A DNA stretch of 64,000 nucleotides, from the NCBI GenBank assembly GCA_023374045.1, contig CM041781.1, positions 146,188,982-146,252,981 on the forward strand. Reading direction: 5' to 3'. A model generated the notes under the pieces. It made no database searches. It saw only the letters and a program-made list of their open reading frames with translations, and was not told the DNA's origin. Origin of the DNA: Limonium bicolor. Its lineage: Eukaryota; Streptophyta; Magnoliopsida; Caryophyllales; Plumbaginaceae. Within the stretch, counting starts at the first letter, position 1, and each line of letters starts with the position of its first letter. Made by a program: the position numbers and the translations under genes. Below, piece after piece: positions 25,265 to 36,300 of this stretch.

Positions 25265-26515
25265 CTTAATCTAGGCATGATAACTATTATTGTACGAAAA
25301 CTTGATAAGATGAAGCTTATCTAACCAACTCCCCTGAAAGTCTAAGGCACATGCCCGAAGCATGTCCTCTAGTGTCTGGATGGTCCTTTCTGTCTGACCG
25401 TCGGTTTGAGGATGGAAGGCGGTACTCAGCTTCAATTCTGTACCCAACGCTTCCCGTGTAGCTCTCTAGTATCTCGAGAGAAATCTGGTGTTGTGGTCAG
25501 ATACAATTGTTTTCAGGACTCCGTGATGTCTGATAATCTCCTTGTCGAATAGCTCTGCAAGCTTCACTACCTTCCAGGTGTCCTTCATCGGTATGAATCT
25601 GGCAACCTTGGTAAGGCGATCAACTACAATCCAGATCATGTTGAGTCCTCCCCGGGCAGGTGGGAGTCCTACAACAAAATCCTTGGAGATATCATGAAAT
25701 TTCCACTCCAAAACTGGCATCGATTGTACCATTCCGCCCGGTCTACGATGTTCAAATTTCACTTTTTGGCATGTTAAGCATCTCAATACAAATTCTGTCA
25801 CATCTGATTTCTTTCCAGACCACCAGAAGTACCTCTTCATGTCTTTGTACATCTTGGAGGCTCCTGGATGGACTGATAATGTGGAACTGTGTGACTCTCG
25901 CAGGATGCAATCCCTTAGCTCAGCATTGCTTCGGGGGACGCATAGTCTGCCATTCAATCGAATCAGACCATCTTCATGCAACTTAAAATCGTACTTCTTC
26001 TTCTCAAATGTACCATTTTCGATCTTTTGTCTGATTTCGGTTAGGTAAGGGTCGCTTAACTGAGCGTCTCGCACCTCATCAACCAAGCTAGAAGAAGCAA
26101 GTAGCGAATTGAGCGAGTGTGCTCGACGGCTCAGGGCGTCGGCTACAATGTTTGCCTTCCCTTCCTTATACTGTAGGTCGATGTCGTAGTCTGAGAGAAA
26201 TTCCATCCACCTTCTCTGTCTCAAATTTAGTTCTTTCTGTGTGAATACATACTGTAAGCTCTTATAGTCGGAGTAGATGGTGATGCTTACCCCATAGAGA
26301 TAGTGTCGCCATATCTTCAAGGCGAAGACAATGGCTCCTAACTCTAAGTCATGTGTCGGGTAATTCTCCTCATGCTTTTTCAGCTGGCGGGAGGCATAAG
26401 CTACAACCTTGCCATTCTGCATGAGTACGCATCCCATTCCTTTGCCTGATGCATCACAATATACCTCAAATCCCTCTGTGCCCTCTGGAAGAGTAAGAAT
26501 GGGCGCTGAGGTCAA
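25265..26515 (-). pseudogene. pol: Element A pol: RNase H and integrase core
   Basis: The frame 25466-26515 begins with the RNase H domain. Its acidic residues are in [22 protein letters not shown] and VADALSR. The integrase zinc finger follows ([10 protein letters not shown] ... [11 protein letters not shown]), then the first two catalytic aspartates of the core ([11 protein letters not shown] and VSDHNTRF). The third acidic residue lies downstream (25300-25465), after a stop that replaces a Trp just past FLSRY. A further stop lies shortly before the SPFQALYG block. The product would copy and insert the element in virus-like particles and the nucleus. The stops make it a pseudogene. Confidence 0.92.
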
Positions 26516-27537
26516 TGAGTCCTTTAGGCTCTGAAATGATAATTCGCACTCATCTGTCTATACAAACGGTGCATCTTTCTTCATCAATGTAGTCATGGGC
26601 TTAGCGACTTTTGAGAAGTCCTTTATGAATCTTCGGTAGTAACCGGCTAGACCAAGAAAGCTCCGGATGTCGGTAACAGTCTTAGGTCTAGGCCGTGATC
26701 GTACAGCTTCTATCTTTGAAGGGTCAACTGAGATACCCGCGCTCGAGATGACATGACAGAGGAATGATACCTGGTCTAGCCAGAACTCGCATTTGGAGAA
26801 CTTCGCATACAGCTGGTTCTCACGCAGTGTCTCAAGCACTTTCCTCAAGTTAATTTCATGTTCCTCTGCTGATTTGGAGTATACAAGGTTGTCATCAATA
26901 AATACAACAACTGAAGTATCCAACTGCTCACTGAAAAGTCAATTCATTAGGTCCATGAATTTTGCTGGTGCATTTGACAAACCGAATGGCATGACGGTGA
27001 ATTCGTAGTGGCCATATCTGGTACGGAATGTCGTTTTCTCTACGTCTTGCTCTTTTATAGCAATCTGGTGATACCCAGAACAGAGGTCGATCTTGGAGAA
27101 GACTGAGGCTCCTTTCAGCTGGTCAAATAGGTCGTCGATGCGTGGCAATGGGTATTTATTTTTTACTGTGACCGCATTCAGCTCGCGGTAGTCAATACAA
27201 AGTCAGAGACTGTCGTCCTTCTTCTTTACAAAGAGGACCGGTGCCCCCCAGGGTTATACGCTCGGGCGTATGAACCCTTTGTCGAGAAGATCGCGTAATT
27301 GCTCTTTCAATTCTGTCATTTCTGCTGGTGCCATACGGTACGGTGCCCTAGCAATGGGACCGGTACCTGGCAAGAGATCAATCTCAAATTATACCGCTCT
27401 CGGAGGTGGCATGCCAGGTAGCTCCTTAGGGAATACGTCAGGAAATTCAGCTACAATGGGTACACCTCATGGCCCTTTCTGAGCTCCCGGTACATAGCCA
27501 TAGCAGATATGAGTGTGGTCGAAGGCTCTCTCAGTCT
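26516..27537 (-). pseudogene. pol: Element A pol: reverse transcriptase
   Basis: The RT blocks are spread over frames 26558-26923 and 26939-27148 and a damaged stretch up to about 27420. The motifs are [43 protein letters not shown] (first catalytic Asp), [23 protein letters not shown] (FIDD active site), and [15 protein letters not shown] at the connection. Stops occur in [24 protein letters not shown] and APFV*TDE. This confirms Ty3/gypsy RT and a dead copy. The stretch at about 27420-27537 is the shortened PR-RT linker. Confidence 0.92.
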
Positions 27538-27968
27538 CTAGCGGTAAGATATAGTAACCCCAGAAGGACTCTTGAGCAACAATCGATGCTCGGCGCAGAG
27601 GATTATACCCTTGTGCTGCTCCAACCAATTCATTCTGGTTATTAAGTCGAATCCCAACCCATTGAACTCGATGAAGGAGATGGGAAACGCTTCACCTTTG
27701 ATTTCAATCTTGGCTGCTTGGTAATATTTGGTGCACTTTACTCGCTCCTTCGATGGGAGAGTAACCAGAAAATTCAGTAGCTCATCCGCATCTAGCTTCA
27801 ACCTCTTCACAAAAGATGGTGATACGAAGGTGTGAGAGGCGCCGGAGTCAAATAACACGTTGGCTTCAATGCCATTCACTGGGAATGTTCCCGTTAAGAT
27901 GGTGCCGCTTTTGCCGGCTTGCGCTTCGGTGAGGATACTCAGGTTACCTTCGGTACCAAGTCCACAAC
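27538..27968 (-). pseudogene. pol: Element A pol exon start: aspartic protease
   Basis: The frame carries NVLFDSGASHTFVS, the DSGA active site of retroviral-type aspartic protease, and GLGFDLITRMNWLEQHKG downstream, typical of plant gypsy proteases. I place the exon start at 27968, after an AATAG acceptor (27969-27970 on the minus strand). There the sequence GTTGTGGACTTGG aligns with GTTGTGCACTCGG after an AG in element C. Joined to the gag exon 3 donor the phase is correct. The frame ends in TAG at 27538-27540, directly after GVTISYR. The same stop is present at the same place in element C, so it may be ancestral. Confidence 0.88.
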
Positions 27969-28109
27969 CTATTGGATTCACAAGTGGATAAGTATTGATG
28001 GTGGACACAAGTGGAATTTAAATCAACACTGCTCCATATTGATAAACCAACCATCATACATACCGTGTCTCTAATACGCGTTACTAATACATTACATGAT
28101 ACTATGAAT
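27969..28109 (-). other. Element A spacer between AlkB stop and protease acceptor
   Basis: This is about 140 bp of non-coding sequence in element sense, after the AlkB TAA and before the protease AG acceptor. It would be the end of the long intron (27969-29004) in a transcript that skips the AlkB exon. Confidence 0.65.
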
Positions 28110-28851
28110 TTAATACTTCCTAAAGGTAAGGTTCAGGCGTCCAGGTTTCATGTGTGTGGCATTGATTATTGCCGGCGGTGCCGTATTCAATTTGATCTTG
28201 TTGATCCCATGATACAGCATCCTAGAGTTTCCATCCATGATTAGGACATCTCCTGATCTCAATACCAGTTTCTGTGTGAGGTCCACACGCTTCCGCTCGC
28301 TATACAAAAATACGGCGTCATCAACAATGGACCAAGACACTACGGGCACTCCTTGTTCGAGAGATTCCGCTGTCTCCTCCTTGTCTTGGTGTAACCCAAG
28401 TCGTCCTTCTTTCTCATAGAAGTTGACGATACAGAGGTCCGCTTCAAGTGCGGGAACCAGATCACATTCACACTGGTGTGCAAGTTCTACTGCTTGTGTG
28501 ACAAGTGTCTAAAATCCAGGAGGTATTGTCGGTGGCGTCGCTCCGTCTTGTGTTCGTGTCTCCTGGTATGTCTTGGTATAAGGATTCCAATCCTTTCCCA
28601 AGCACGTCATTTTCAGCTTCATCTTCATCTCACACCGGGGAATTCGGGTGTATAAAATCCTCTTTGACCCGTTCCTAGCTCGTTGCATTGTTAGATAATT
28701 GAGATTTTTGCTGCGGGTGTCAGGTATCCCCTTAATAAAATCATACCTGGGCGGATGACCTGACACTGTTCACTGGGGTAGTGGTGTGTGGTGATGTCGA
28801 TCTCTTCTTGATTTGGTTTTGATGGTATTGGATAGCAGATACTAAAGCTTC
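28110..28851 (-). pseudogene. Element A exon 4: captured AlkB-type 2OG-Fe(II) dioxygenase
   Basis: AlkB-family oxygenases use Fe(II), O2 and 2-oxoglutarate to remove methyl groups from DNA or RNA bases. Here NFYEKEGRLGLHQDKEE supplies the HxD iron ligands (His 28389-28391, Asp 28383-28385). MLYHGINKI supplies the third His (28209-28211). The tail KPGRLNLTFRKY supplies the arginines that bind 2OG. Upstream are MTCLGKDWNPYTKTY and GYLTP, most like plant ALKBH1-type proteins as I recall them. The exon begins after CTTAG (28852-28853) in the phase of the gag exon 3 donor and ends TAA at 28110-28112. Lesions are one stop after the GYLTP block, a frameshift near 28635 and a TAG at 28508-28510. The copy at 46081-51150 is the homologue. 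Confidence 0.9.
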
Positions 28852-29004
28852 CTAAGGTTATAAATTTCATCTACGGTGAGTGCTAGTTTCAACTACTTCT
28901 TTTCATGCTCCATACATACTTCAATTATTTACTCATGCATTCACTCAAACAGTTACTCTAATACTTAGTCATGCTTCACAGGATTCAAGGTTTAGATTAA
29001 TTAC
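28852..29004 (-). other. Element A putative intron 3 (153 bp)
   Basis: Donor CCAG|GTAATT follows the gag exon 3 end, and acceptor CCTTAG|GA precedes the AlkB exon. The interior is AT-rich. Joining restores one continuous phase-1 frame from Gag into AlkB. The homologous donor exists in element C (45936). Confidence 0.75.
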
Positions 29005-29349
29005 CTGGGCCGGACTTAGAACCGGACCTGTCTCGGTCTATGATATGCAAGGCAGGCTGCCTCTGAGGTGCGCCCCTCTGAGGACCACGGGATCCCTGTC
29101 CCTGTGGTGTCTGCTGGGTCGGTGCATCGCCAGATGCAACCTCCTTGCCTTCCCTTTGCTTGTAGCTTTGGAAGTTTCCTCTTGGTTTAGCATTTTCGGG
29201 GCATACATTGGCTCGGTGTCCTGGCTTCTGACAATTGTAGCACCGGATTTCTCTCCCTTGGCAATCCTTGCCGGGATGGTCTTGGTTGCACTTGCGGCAC
29301 ACATAAGCGCAGCCGTCAGAGAAGTTTTTGGTGAAACCGGAGCCAGAAC
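29005..29349 (-). pseudogene. gag: Element A gag exon 3: nucleocapsid with two zinc knuckles
   Basis: The exon encodes CRKCNQDHPGKDC (a CX2CX3HX4C variant) and CYNCQKPGHRANVC (the classical CX2CX4HX4C knuckle), then a Gln/Gly/Arg-rich tail ending LHIIDRDRSGSKSG. These bind element RNA during packaging. The exon starts after CTTAG|GT (29350-29351) and ends CCAG|GTAATT. The homologous exon in element C ends LHVVDRSEAPGPSSRPG at the same splice position. No stop lies inside this exon. Confidence 0.88.
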
Positions 29350-29434
29350 CTAAGGTTTAGAGGATTAGCACATTTGTGCGTGGATATACTAGAGATGATT
29401 CTTGCACAAATATGGATTAGGAGTAGAAGTTTAC
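29350..29434 (-). other. Element A putative intron 2 (85 bp)
   Basis: Donor AAGG|GTAAAC and acceptor CTTAG|GT fit plant splice consensus. Flanking exons join in phase 1 (Lys-Gly-Ser). Element C has an intron at the same site (45509-45588). Confidence 0.75.
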
Positions 29435-29714
29435 CCTTAGGTAGGTGTGATCTCAGTGGCTTCGCAGCCACCGGTGCAGATGAACCTAGTTGAAGAAGCT
29501 CAACTGGTTTGCCCTGCTCTGCATGGGCACTGCTCTCACTTGGGAAGTTCTTTGGGGTTTGATTGAAGGACTTTCCCTTCTTCTTTTTCCAGCTTTATCC
29601 TTGGTTCTGCTCCTCAGAGCTGGTGTTCTTACTGTTAGCCTTGCGCTTCAGCGCGGTTTCTTCATCCCGAAGTTGGCAAGTGATCTCAACGCGAGAAGCC
29701 GCGTGATAACACTC
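29435..29714 (-). pseudogene. gag: Element A gag exon 2
   Basis: The exon begins ECYHAASRVEITCQLRDEE and ends AAKPLRSHLPKG, matching element C exon 2 (ECYHAAAIVEITVRLRDEE ... AAKPLRSQPFKG). The middle is Lys- and Gln-rich linker. One TAA stop lies in the linker, otherwise the frame is open. The length of 280 bp carries phase 0 to phase 1. Confidence 0.82.
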
Positions 29715-29827
29715 CTGAAGTTTCTGGTATTAGTCGGGATTCTTATTAAAAGAGATAGAGGTAAAGATTTAAAAATTTAAGGAACTCATGGAATTACAAT
29801 GGTACTAAGGGTTTAACCGACATTTAC
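29715..29827 (-). other. Element A putative intron 1 (113 bp)
   Basis: Donor CTGCAG|GTAAAT and acceptor CTTCAG|GA. A branch-like GACTAATA lies about 15 nt before the acceptor. The intron is phase 0 and is at the same position as intron 1 of element C. Confidence 0.78.
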
Positions 29828-30491
29828 CTGCAGGGAGGTAAACCTGGTATAGCCCATACGTACCGCAGGCGATGGCTCAGACCGCCATAGAAGCGATCGA
29901 CCAACACCTGGCCGGTGTATCCTAGGTCGGGTAGAAGACGGAGGATGGAGGTGAAAGTTCTGTAGTACTCATCGACATACATCTTCTCTGTCATTTTCAA
30001 GGCATCCAGCTCTAGCCTTTTCTTGGTTTTCACATGCTCCGGGTAGTATTTGGAACGGAGGAGAGAGGCAAAGGACTCCCAATCGAAGGTGGGGTCGTTG
30101 ACATGCTCATGCTTGACTAGCTTCCACCAATCCATGGCTGCATCTTTCAGATAGTAGGCTGCAACTCTAACTCGAACTCCAGCAGGAGATTTGAGGATTT
30201 CGAACGCCATCTCCATCTCAGAGATATAGGCTTCTAGCTTAGCCGGATCACTCTCGCCCCTAAAGCACGGAGGGCGGAGTTCCGCTACAGCTTTTACCCA
30301 GTTGGCTTCTCTGGGTGGAGGGAGAGGAATTGGCCCCGTTTGGTTCTGTTGGTTTTGTTGGTTTTCTTGCATTGCATTGATTACTTGTGGTAGCATATGC
30401 GCTACCGTGGCGGTGACGATCTCAGCTATCGTCTGCGCCCAGGTCCTTCAGAGGCTTTGCCTCTTCCTCGGCCTCGGCCTCGTCCTGACAT
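29828..30491 (-). pseudogene. gag: Element A gag exon 1: capsid region
   Basis: From an ATG at 30489-30491 the exon opens with an Arg/Gly-rich run (SGRGRGRGRGR). After a frame break comes the retrotransposon gag core, including REANWVKAVAELRPPCFRG, KLEAYISEMEMAFE, DAAMDWWKLVKHEH, FASLLRSKYYPEHVKTKKRLEL and VDEYYRTF...LLPDLGYTG. This is the capsid-like domain that assembles the particle. The exon ends at CTGCAG with a GT donor; a 1-nt loss about 25 nt before the donor gives the apparent C-terminus. Lesions are a stop near 30425 and a frameshift near 29855. Confidence 0.88.
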
Positions 30492-30687
30492 CTGAACATT
30501 TAGCATTTACATTAGCCTCCGCAAGACATGACTCAATGGTCTTGGAATTTAAGTAAGATATCGTTCCTAAGAACGTCAAGGGTATCCGTTGTTAACAACG
30601 GTAGTTCCTAGTTAGGTTTCTAAGTATCCATCTTAAGACAGTTGAAATCCTAAATCGGTAATCCCTATGCTCGGTAACTATGGACAT
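30492..30687 (-). other. Element A 5' leader
   Basis: About 200 bp lies between the primer-site hairpin and the gag ATG. No feature is recognised in it. By position it is the untranslated leader and probable packaging region. Confidence 0.6.
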
Positions 30688-30718
30688 CAGAGCGTAACTA
30701 CGCTCTGATACCACTTTT
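30688..30718 (-). other. Primer-binding site and hairpin, element A
   Basis: In element sense the LTR end TGTTACA is followed by AAAAAGTGGTATCAGAGC, a perfect initiator tRNA-Met site. The inverted repeat CAGAGCGTAGTTACGCTCTG (30688-30707) begins within it. Confidence 0.93.
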
Positions 30719-33700
30719 TGTAACACCCTTACCGTTAATCATATGCTTACCGTCCAATCACCCCAATAATCAAAGCTACTCGCAGTGGAAAATACCTACT
30801 ACTACGGCGGGTGATACAACGCCGCTAACCGCCCATACGGCTAGCTAGGCTTACCTTACTTACAGTCACGGTCTGATGACATAGTATCCGAGCTACTACA
30901 TTACTTACCAATTACCGAATACCAAATACTTACATTAATGGATTACCGAGTGCCAAAGTATATTCAATTACATCATTCCTAAGTTTACCAAAAATAATGA
31001 GTTTCTACCATGGTACACCGGCTAATCCAAAGGCTCCTAGCCGTGTACAACTTAGTACACCATTCACAATTCATTAATTACAACCAAAAAGAAATCTATC
31101 TATGTCTTCGTCATCTTCACCCTTCCCATGTACCTGCGTGTAGTAAAAACATCACCCCAAGGGGCTCGTCAAAAGCTGCGCATAAATTCCGTATATACCG
31201 CGTGCTAGCTAGGGCACGCCGACTAATTAAGGTCGAATAGGCATGCGGTTCATTTATTTCATACAAAGATGCTTTGCATACAACATACATGCATATACAA
31301 TACATTACACAGTTCAAGGCAACATGGCAATAACATACACATTACTTACCTTCACGGTGTTAGCCAAATTGCACATCCGGGTTAATCGGTATGCTTATTA
31401 CTATTTTACTCATTACACATCACTTTCTCTTACTTTACTTACTTACTTTCATTTACTTACTTACTCATTCTTACATACTTACTCATACTCGTGTTAAGTG
31501 GGTATGACCTCCGGCCCGGGGACTACACCGTCCCACCACCGGGATTTACTTGACTCACCAATCCAGGATGCTACCCACTTAAGGGTTTTGGGCCACGGAC
31601 CAATTTAAGAGTCAGGACTTGGATCCAACCTCTTGTGTCTCCGCATCCTCACGCGTGGCTGTAACTATATCGGACTTCTACTCATTCCAATTTAATTGCC
31701 AAATTAAGTTAGATTGGTTAGCTTGTTAGGAATCAGTTAGAACTCCAACCTCAAACACATTCGGTCACAATACAATATATCATACATACACACATTCATT
31801 ATTATCCATACATTTCATGAATTATAGAAACTAGGATTTAAAGAAAATATTCACAACATACAACACTACATATTCACAAGTAAGCATAATAACTCCGATT
31901 CGTGCATTTATCTTATTCGGTGATCAATTAGCACACAACACACAAATCAGAGTAACCAAGATAGCATACGGGGCATGAGGAATTCATACCGTTCACCGTT
32001 GTACTTGTGTCCCAACGTTCCTCCGGTGTTCACAAATCAGATCCTATGATGTACATACAACTGAGTGATTAATCTAACTATCATTAACTTAACTCGATTA
32101 CTCTTACGTTTCCTAACTCCTATTTACTAAGTCTTTACAATTCCTACACACTTATTTATTACTTACTTTTCATTACTGAACAACGGTGTACTTACATATA
32201 TATGTACATATGTATAGGTGGGTATACATATATATATATATATATATACTTATTATAATTATTATTTTTTTTGTTTGACCCGACCGACCTTACCCAGGGT
32301 CGGACCCAAGGTCGGTCGAAGTCAGTAAGGTAATACGCTGGAAGATTACAGGGCCGACCGACCTTGCCAAGTCCGGTCCCAAGGTCGGTCCATTCCAGTG
32401 AGTTTTGGTTTCGATATTCTGGAGTCGACCGACCATGGACAAGATCGGTCCCAAGGTTGGTCCATTCCAGTAAGTTTTCATTACAGAAGAATTTCAGGCT
32501 GACCGACCTTGCAAGTCCGGTACCCAAGGTTGGTCCATTCCAGAAGGTTTTATGACGGGAAATTTTTTGGCCGACCGACCTTGCAAGTTCGGTCCCCAAG
32601 GTCAGTCCATTCCAGAAGCTTCCCGTCCCTTGTAAATCTGGGCTCGACCGACCTTGCAAGTCCGGTCCCAAGGTTGGTCCAGTCCAGTATTTGCATTTTT
32701 ATTTATGTTTTCAGTCCCTCTTCTTACCCATTACTTCCCCATTGTTCCTACACTTAATCCCACATGTTTTAACACTAATTAAACACTCTAAATCATGTTA
32801 ATTCATCCATTAATTCCATACACATTTCTATACTAATTCATACACCAAATTTTCTAAGTTTCAATTCAACACTCACATTGTTTCTTCCTTAGTTGCATTT
32901 TGCTACAGATTTCTACCCTAACACTCCCTGTCTTTAGCTCTCTCCTAATGTCAATTCTAACTCTTCTCATGCATTACAATACATTAACTATCTCTCTCAA
33001 TCTACCCCCTAACTATCTCAATCAAAATCTGTTACAACATATATTTTTCACCTAGTTTCCCATTCATTAAGTGTTCTAATCCTAGGTAAATTTTGCCATA
33101 GTCTCCCCTATATCTATACAATCTCACCACATCATTTACACACACAATCATCACTTATTCCACCTGTTTATTCCCAACAACAATATACCAAGTTCTTCAA
33201 CACAATACTACACAATAGACACTACAAAATTCCTGCACTCAATATCCTATTCCCAACTATGTTTACCCAAGTTTTACATATCTTTTAAAGGTTCCAAAAC
33301 TTTTGTTTCCTCCTACACATTAAGCTACCACTACACTACTATTTTACAATATCCACTTTAAACTTCTAAAATCTGTTACATACATATATTCAAGACTACA
33401 CAAAAGAATGTAATTTACCTTGTTGCTTTACTAGCTTCTCTTTTCTTCTTCCTTCTTCTTTCTTTTCTTCTCTCTCTCTCTACCGGTTATAGCACTTCAA
33501 CAAATCTAGCATTACAGTCCATGCATACACACCATTTTAATACACCATCAAACCCTTACACTATCTTAAGGTTTTAATGTAAGTTTTAGGGTTTAGAAAT
33601 TTCATTACCTTGCAAGGGTGTGAGTAGTGTTTTGGACAGCTCAAGAACAATATTTCCCACTCCCCAAGAAGCCAAAATCTGCTAGAGTACAAGAGAACCA

Positions 33701-34575
33701 ACAAGGGGTTTAGTCTAAATTCGTTTTGCCCACAAAAGCTAGAAAAAGGTGGGGTTTCAAGAACATTTTTACCTCAAATGAACAAGGAGAAAGAGGTGGT
33801 TCCAATGGTGGTCTTGAAGCTCCAAATGCTACACACCCATGGAGATGAAAGTTTTTGTTTTCAAATTTTGAAAGGAGGGAAATACTGCCCTTGATGAGAG
33901 GATTCCAATGGTACTAGTTTTGTAATTTTTGGAGAAGGTTTGATGGGTTAACAAGAGGAGAGAAGTGAGTATTTTTGTGAGGGAGCTCAAATCTCCATTG
34001 TTGTCCGGTTGGAGGGAGAAGAAAATAGAGAGGAGGGAGGTAGGGTTGTGTACGTGAGTGAAGAGAATAGAGAGTAGGAGAGAGAGTGGTGAGTTATTTG
34101 CTTTTTATTTCTTTGTCTTGTAGTGCATTAGCACAATTTAATAAGGGAGTGTGAGAGAGTGTGAGAGAGGGCTTAAAAATCGGACCCCCACTGCACACAC
34201 ACAGATTTCACATTTTTATTTTCAAAAGTGGACACATAAGTTTGTGTTATTTGTGTTTCTACCCCACAACTTCCCGTTTTTGACAGTTTTCACCATTTTC
34301 CCGTTTTATTGATTTTTATTGGTTCTAAAGCTTCACTAATATTTATTAATGACTATTTAGTTGACCAAAATTGTTACGAGTCTATTTGACCCGCTTAAAG
34401 TCACGTTTTCCCGGTTTCCTCGAAAAACGTGCTTTAAGGTTCGTTTGCGTTTTTAATCCATTTTAGGGATCCGTTTTCTTCGCGATTTGTTCCCTCATGA
34501 TTATTTAGACTTAATTAAGCTTCTAAAGTATTTATTAGCCTAATTAATCACTATTTCTAATTACGGGGTATTTCA
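30719..34575 (-). mobile_element. Element A, 5' LTR (3857 bp)
   Basis: Bounded by TGTAACACCC and GGGGTATTTCA, it differs from the 3' LTR at 20252-24177 by scattered substitutions and small indels. The palindromic repeats are at 32277-32690. No genes are seen. Confidence 0.95.
32277..32690. repeat. Palindromic tandem repeats in A 5' LTR
   Basis: Five to six units with GACCGACCTTGCAAGTCCGG and GGTCGGTCCATTCCAG, the counterpart of 21865-22275. Confidence 0.9.
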
Positions 34576-34580
34576 TAGAA
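34576..34580. repeat. Target site duplication of element A (right)
   Basis: TAGAA follows the LTR terminus CA and equals 20247-20251. Confidence 0.95.
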
Positions 34581-36300
34581 CCACATTGAGACAACTAGCT
34601 AAGCAACTAAAGAACTTGGAAATAAAAAAAAAAAGAAAACTGAAGTACCAGATTTATAAGTGACAGAAAAGAACCTGTGCAGTCTTGTGATTTCAGGTTC
34701 TCAAGTTTTCTGGTTTTTGTGCAAAGGAACTTCGGGGACATTGTCTAGGTTAGTTTTGGTCTGTTCTTGAAGTTTAAAAGCTTATTAACACACTTAAACA
34801 CGAGAGTAAATGAGGGGGGGCGATGATAGAAGACAGGTTAAGTGACAGAAAGGAAAAGTAGCTGAATTGAAATGCTTCAGTTTTATGGTTTTTCTGAAAA
34901 TGTGTTTCTGTCTAACATCTATTACAGAGGGTCATGAGGGGTTGCATTGGGTAGTTAATGAACCCCAACTCACCTAGCACACTTAACTAAGTACAAATGC
35001 TTAAGGGGAAACAAAAAATAGATTTAGAACATAAAAGAAAAACAAAGAGAGTTATCAGTTTTCCAGTTTCAGGTTACAGATTTTGTTTTCTGTTTCGTTA
35101 AGTTCTGTACAAGGATGTCTCAGAGGAGTTGTCCATGTGGTTTTGGGATTAGTCTCGAGTTTAAAATCTTGTTAACACACAAGCCAAGGTGTAGCTAAGT
35201 TGGGGGGAAAACGTAGAAAGTCAGATCAGTGAACAGAAAACAATAGGAAGAGGATATACCAATTCAGTTTCAGATTCTGCAAGTGTTTTGCTTCGGTATA
35301 AAATGTATTTGTGGGTTAAAAATGAACTTAGATTCTCTTAAGTTGGCTTAACTGAGAATGTAAATGATTTGGAGGAAGTTGTAAATCGGTTTAGGAAACA
35401 TATAGAGAACAAGTAAGAGAAGGCGTCAGTTTGGGATTTCAGAGTTTCTTCTATGCAATTTGGGACATCTCAGCAGCTCTGCCTAATGCCTTGGGTCTAT
35501 CATAGATGTTAAAATCCTGGAGAAACACACGGGGATAACTGAGTAAGAAGGTTGGGCGAGAACTGAAAGAAACTCAGGAACAAAGAAAAGGAAATAGAAT
35601 ATTGAATTTTAGGGTTGGTGTGTTTATGTTTCAGTTTATGTGAGTTGCTGTTTCTGTGTAACTCATCACAGTAGCTATTTGGGTGTCTCAATTGTTTAGT
35701 TCCGAGTCTAAAACAGTGTTAACACCTATAACTAGTGGGGTAAGATTGAAAGACAGTTAGGTGAATAACAGAAGGGAGTAAAAGGAAAGATAACAGAATA
35801 GAATGTTTCAGTTCTATGATCCTCCTGAAAATCTGTTTCTGTATAACTCTGTATAGAATGGGTTGAAAGGGTGATATTGAGTTGCTAATAAAACTAAACA
35901 CCTCTAATATACGTTAGTAAGCTATGAATGCATTGGGTAAATTAGTAACCAGATTAAAGAGCATAAAGGAAAACAGAAGGAAAGACAATGCATCAATCTG
36001 GTTTGGTTGTTGATTGTCTTTTTGTATCTGTTTCTATGTAATTAATTACAGATGCTATGTGGGTGTTTTATGAGTATAGTCTTGAGTTTACACCAAGGTT
36101 AACTCCCATAGCTAGTTGGGTAAACACTTCAAGAAAGCAACAAACATAAACTGAAATAACTAGCAACAAGAACCAAGAGGGAATGTGTAGCTTGTGCTTC
36201 AGTTTCATTGATGTTATAGCTTCTGTATAACTGGGTTACAAGGGCGTACTAAGTGTGATTCTAGTTTTATAAAGAGCCCAAATAATAGTTAATAAATATA
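34581..36300. repeat. Degenerate ~185-bp repeat array in B LTR, right part
   Basis: Anchors of the type TGTTTCTGTATAACT recur near 34915, 35100, 35286, 35460, 35655, 35840, 36025 and 36212, a spacing of about 185 bp. Between them GTTAACAC...TAGCTAAGT and GAAAACAG...AAAGGAAA blocks alternate. The units are diverged but clearly in register. Confidence 0.75.

Noticed and set aside
28110..28851. AlkB as a host gene into which retroelements inserted
   Set aside because: It occupies the same position and phase between zinc knuckles and protease in two separate elements on opposite strands.
34581..36300. Centromeric satellite
   Set aside because: The ~185-bp period is satellite-like, but the array is strongly diverged, short, and contained inside one LTR.
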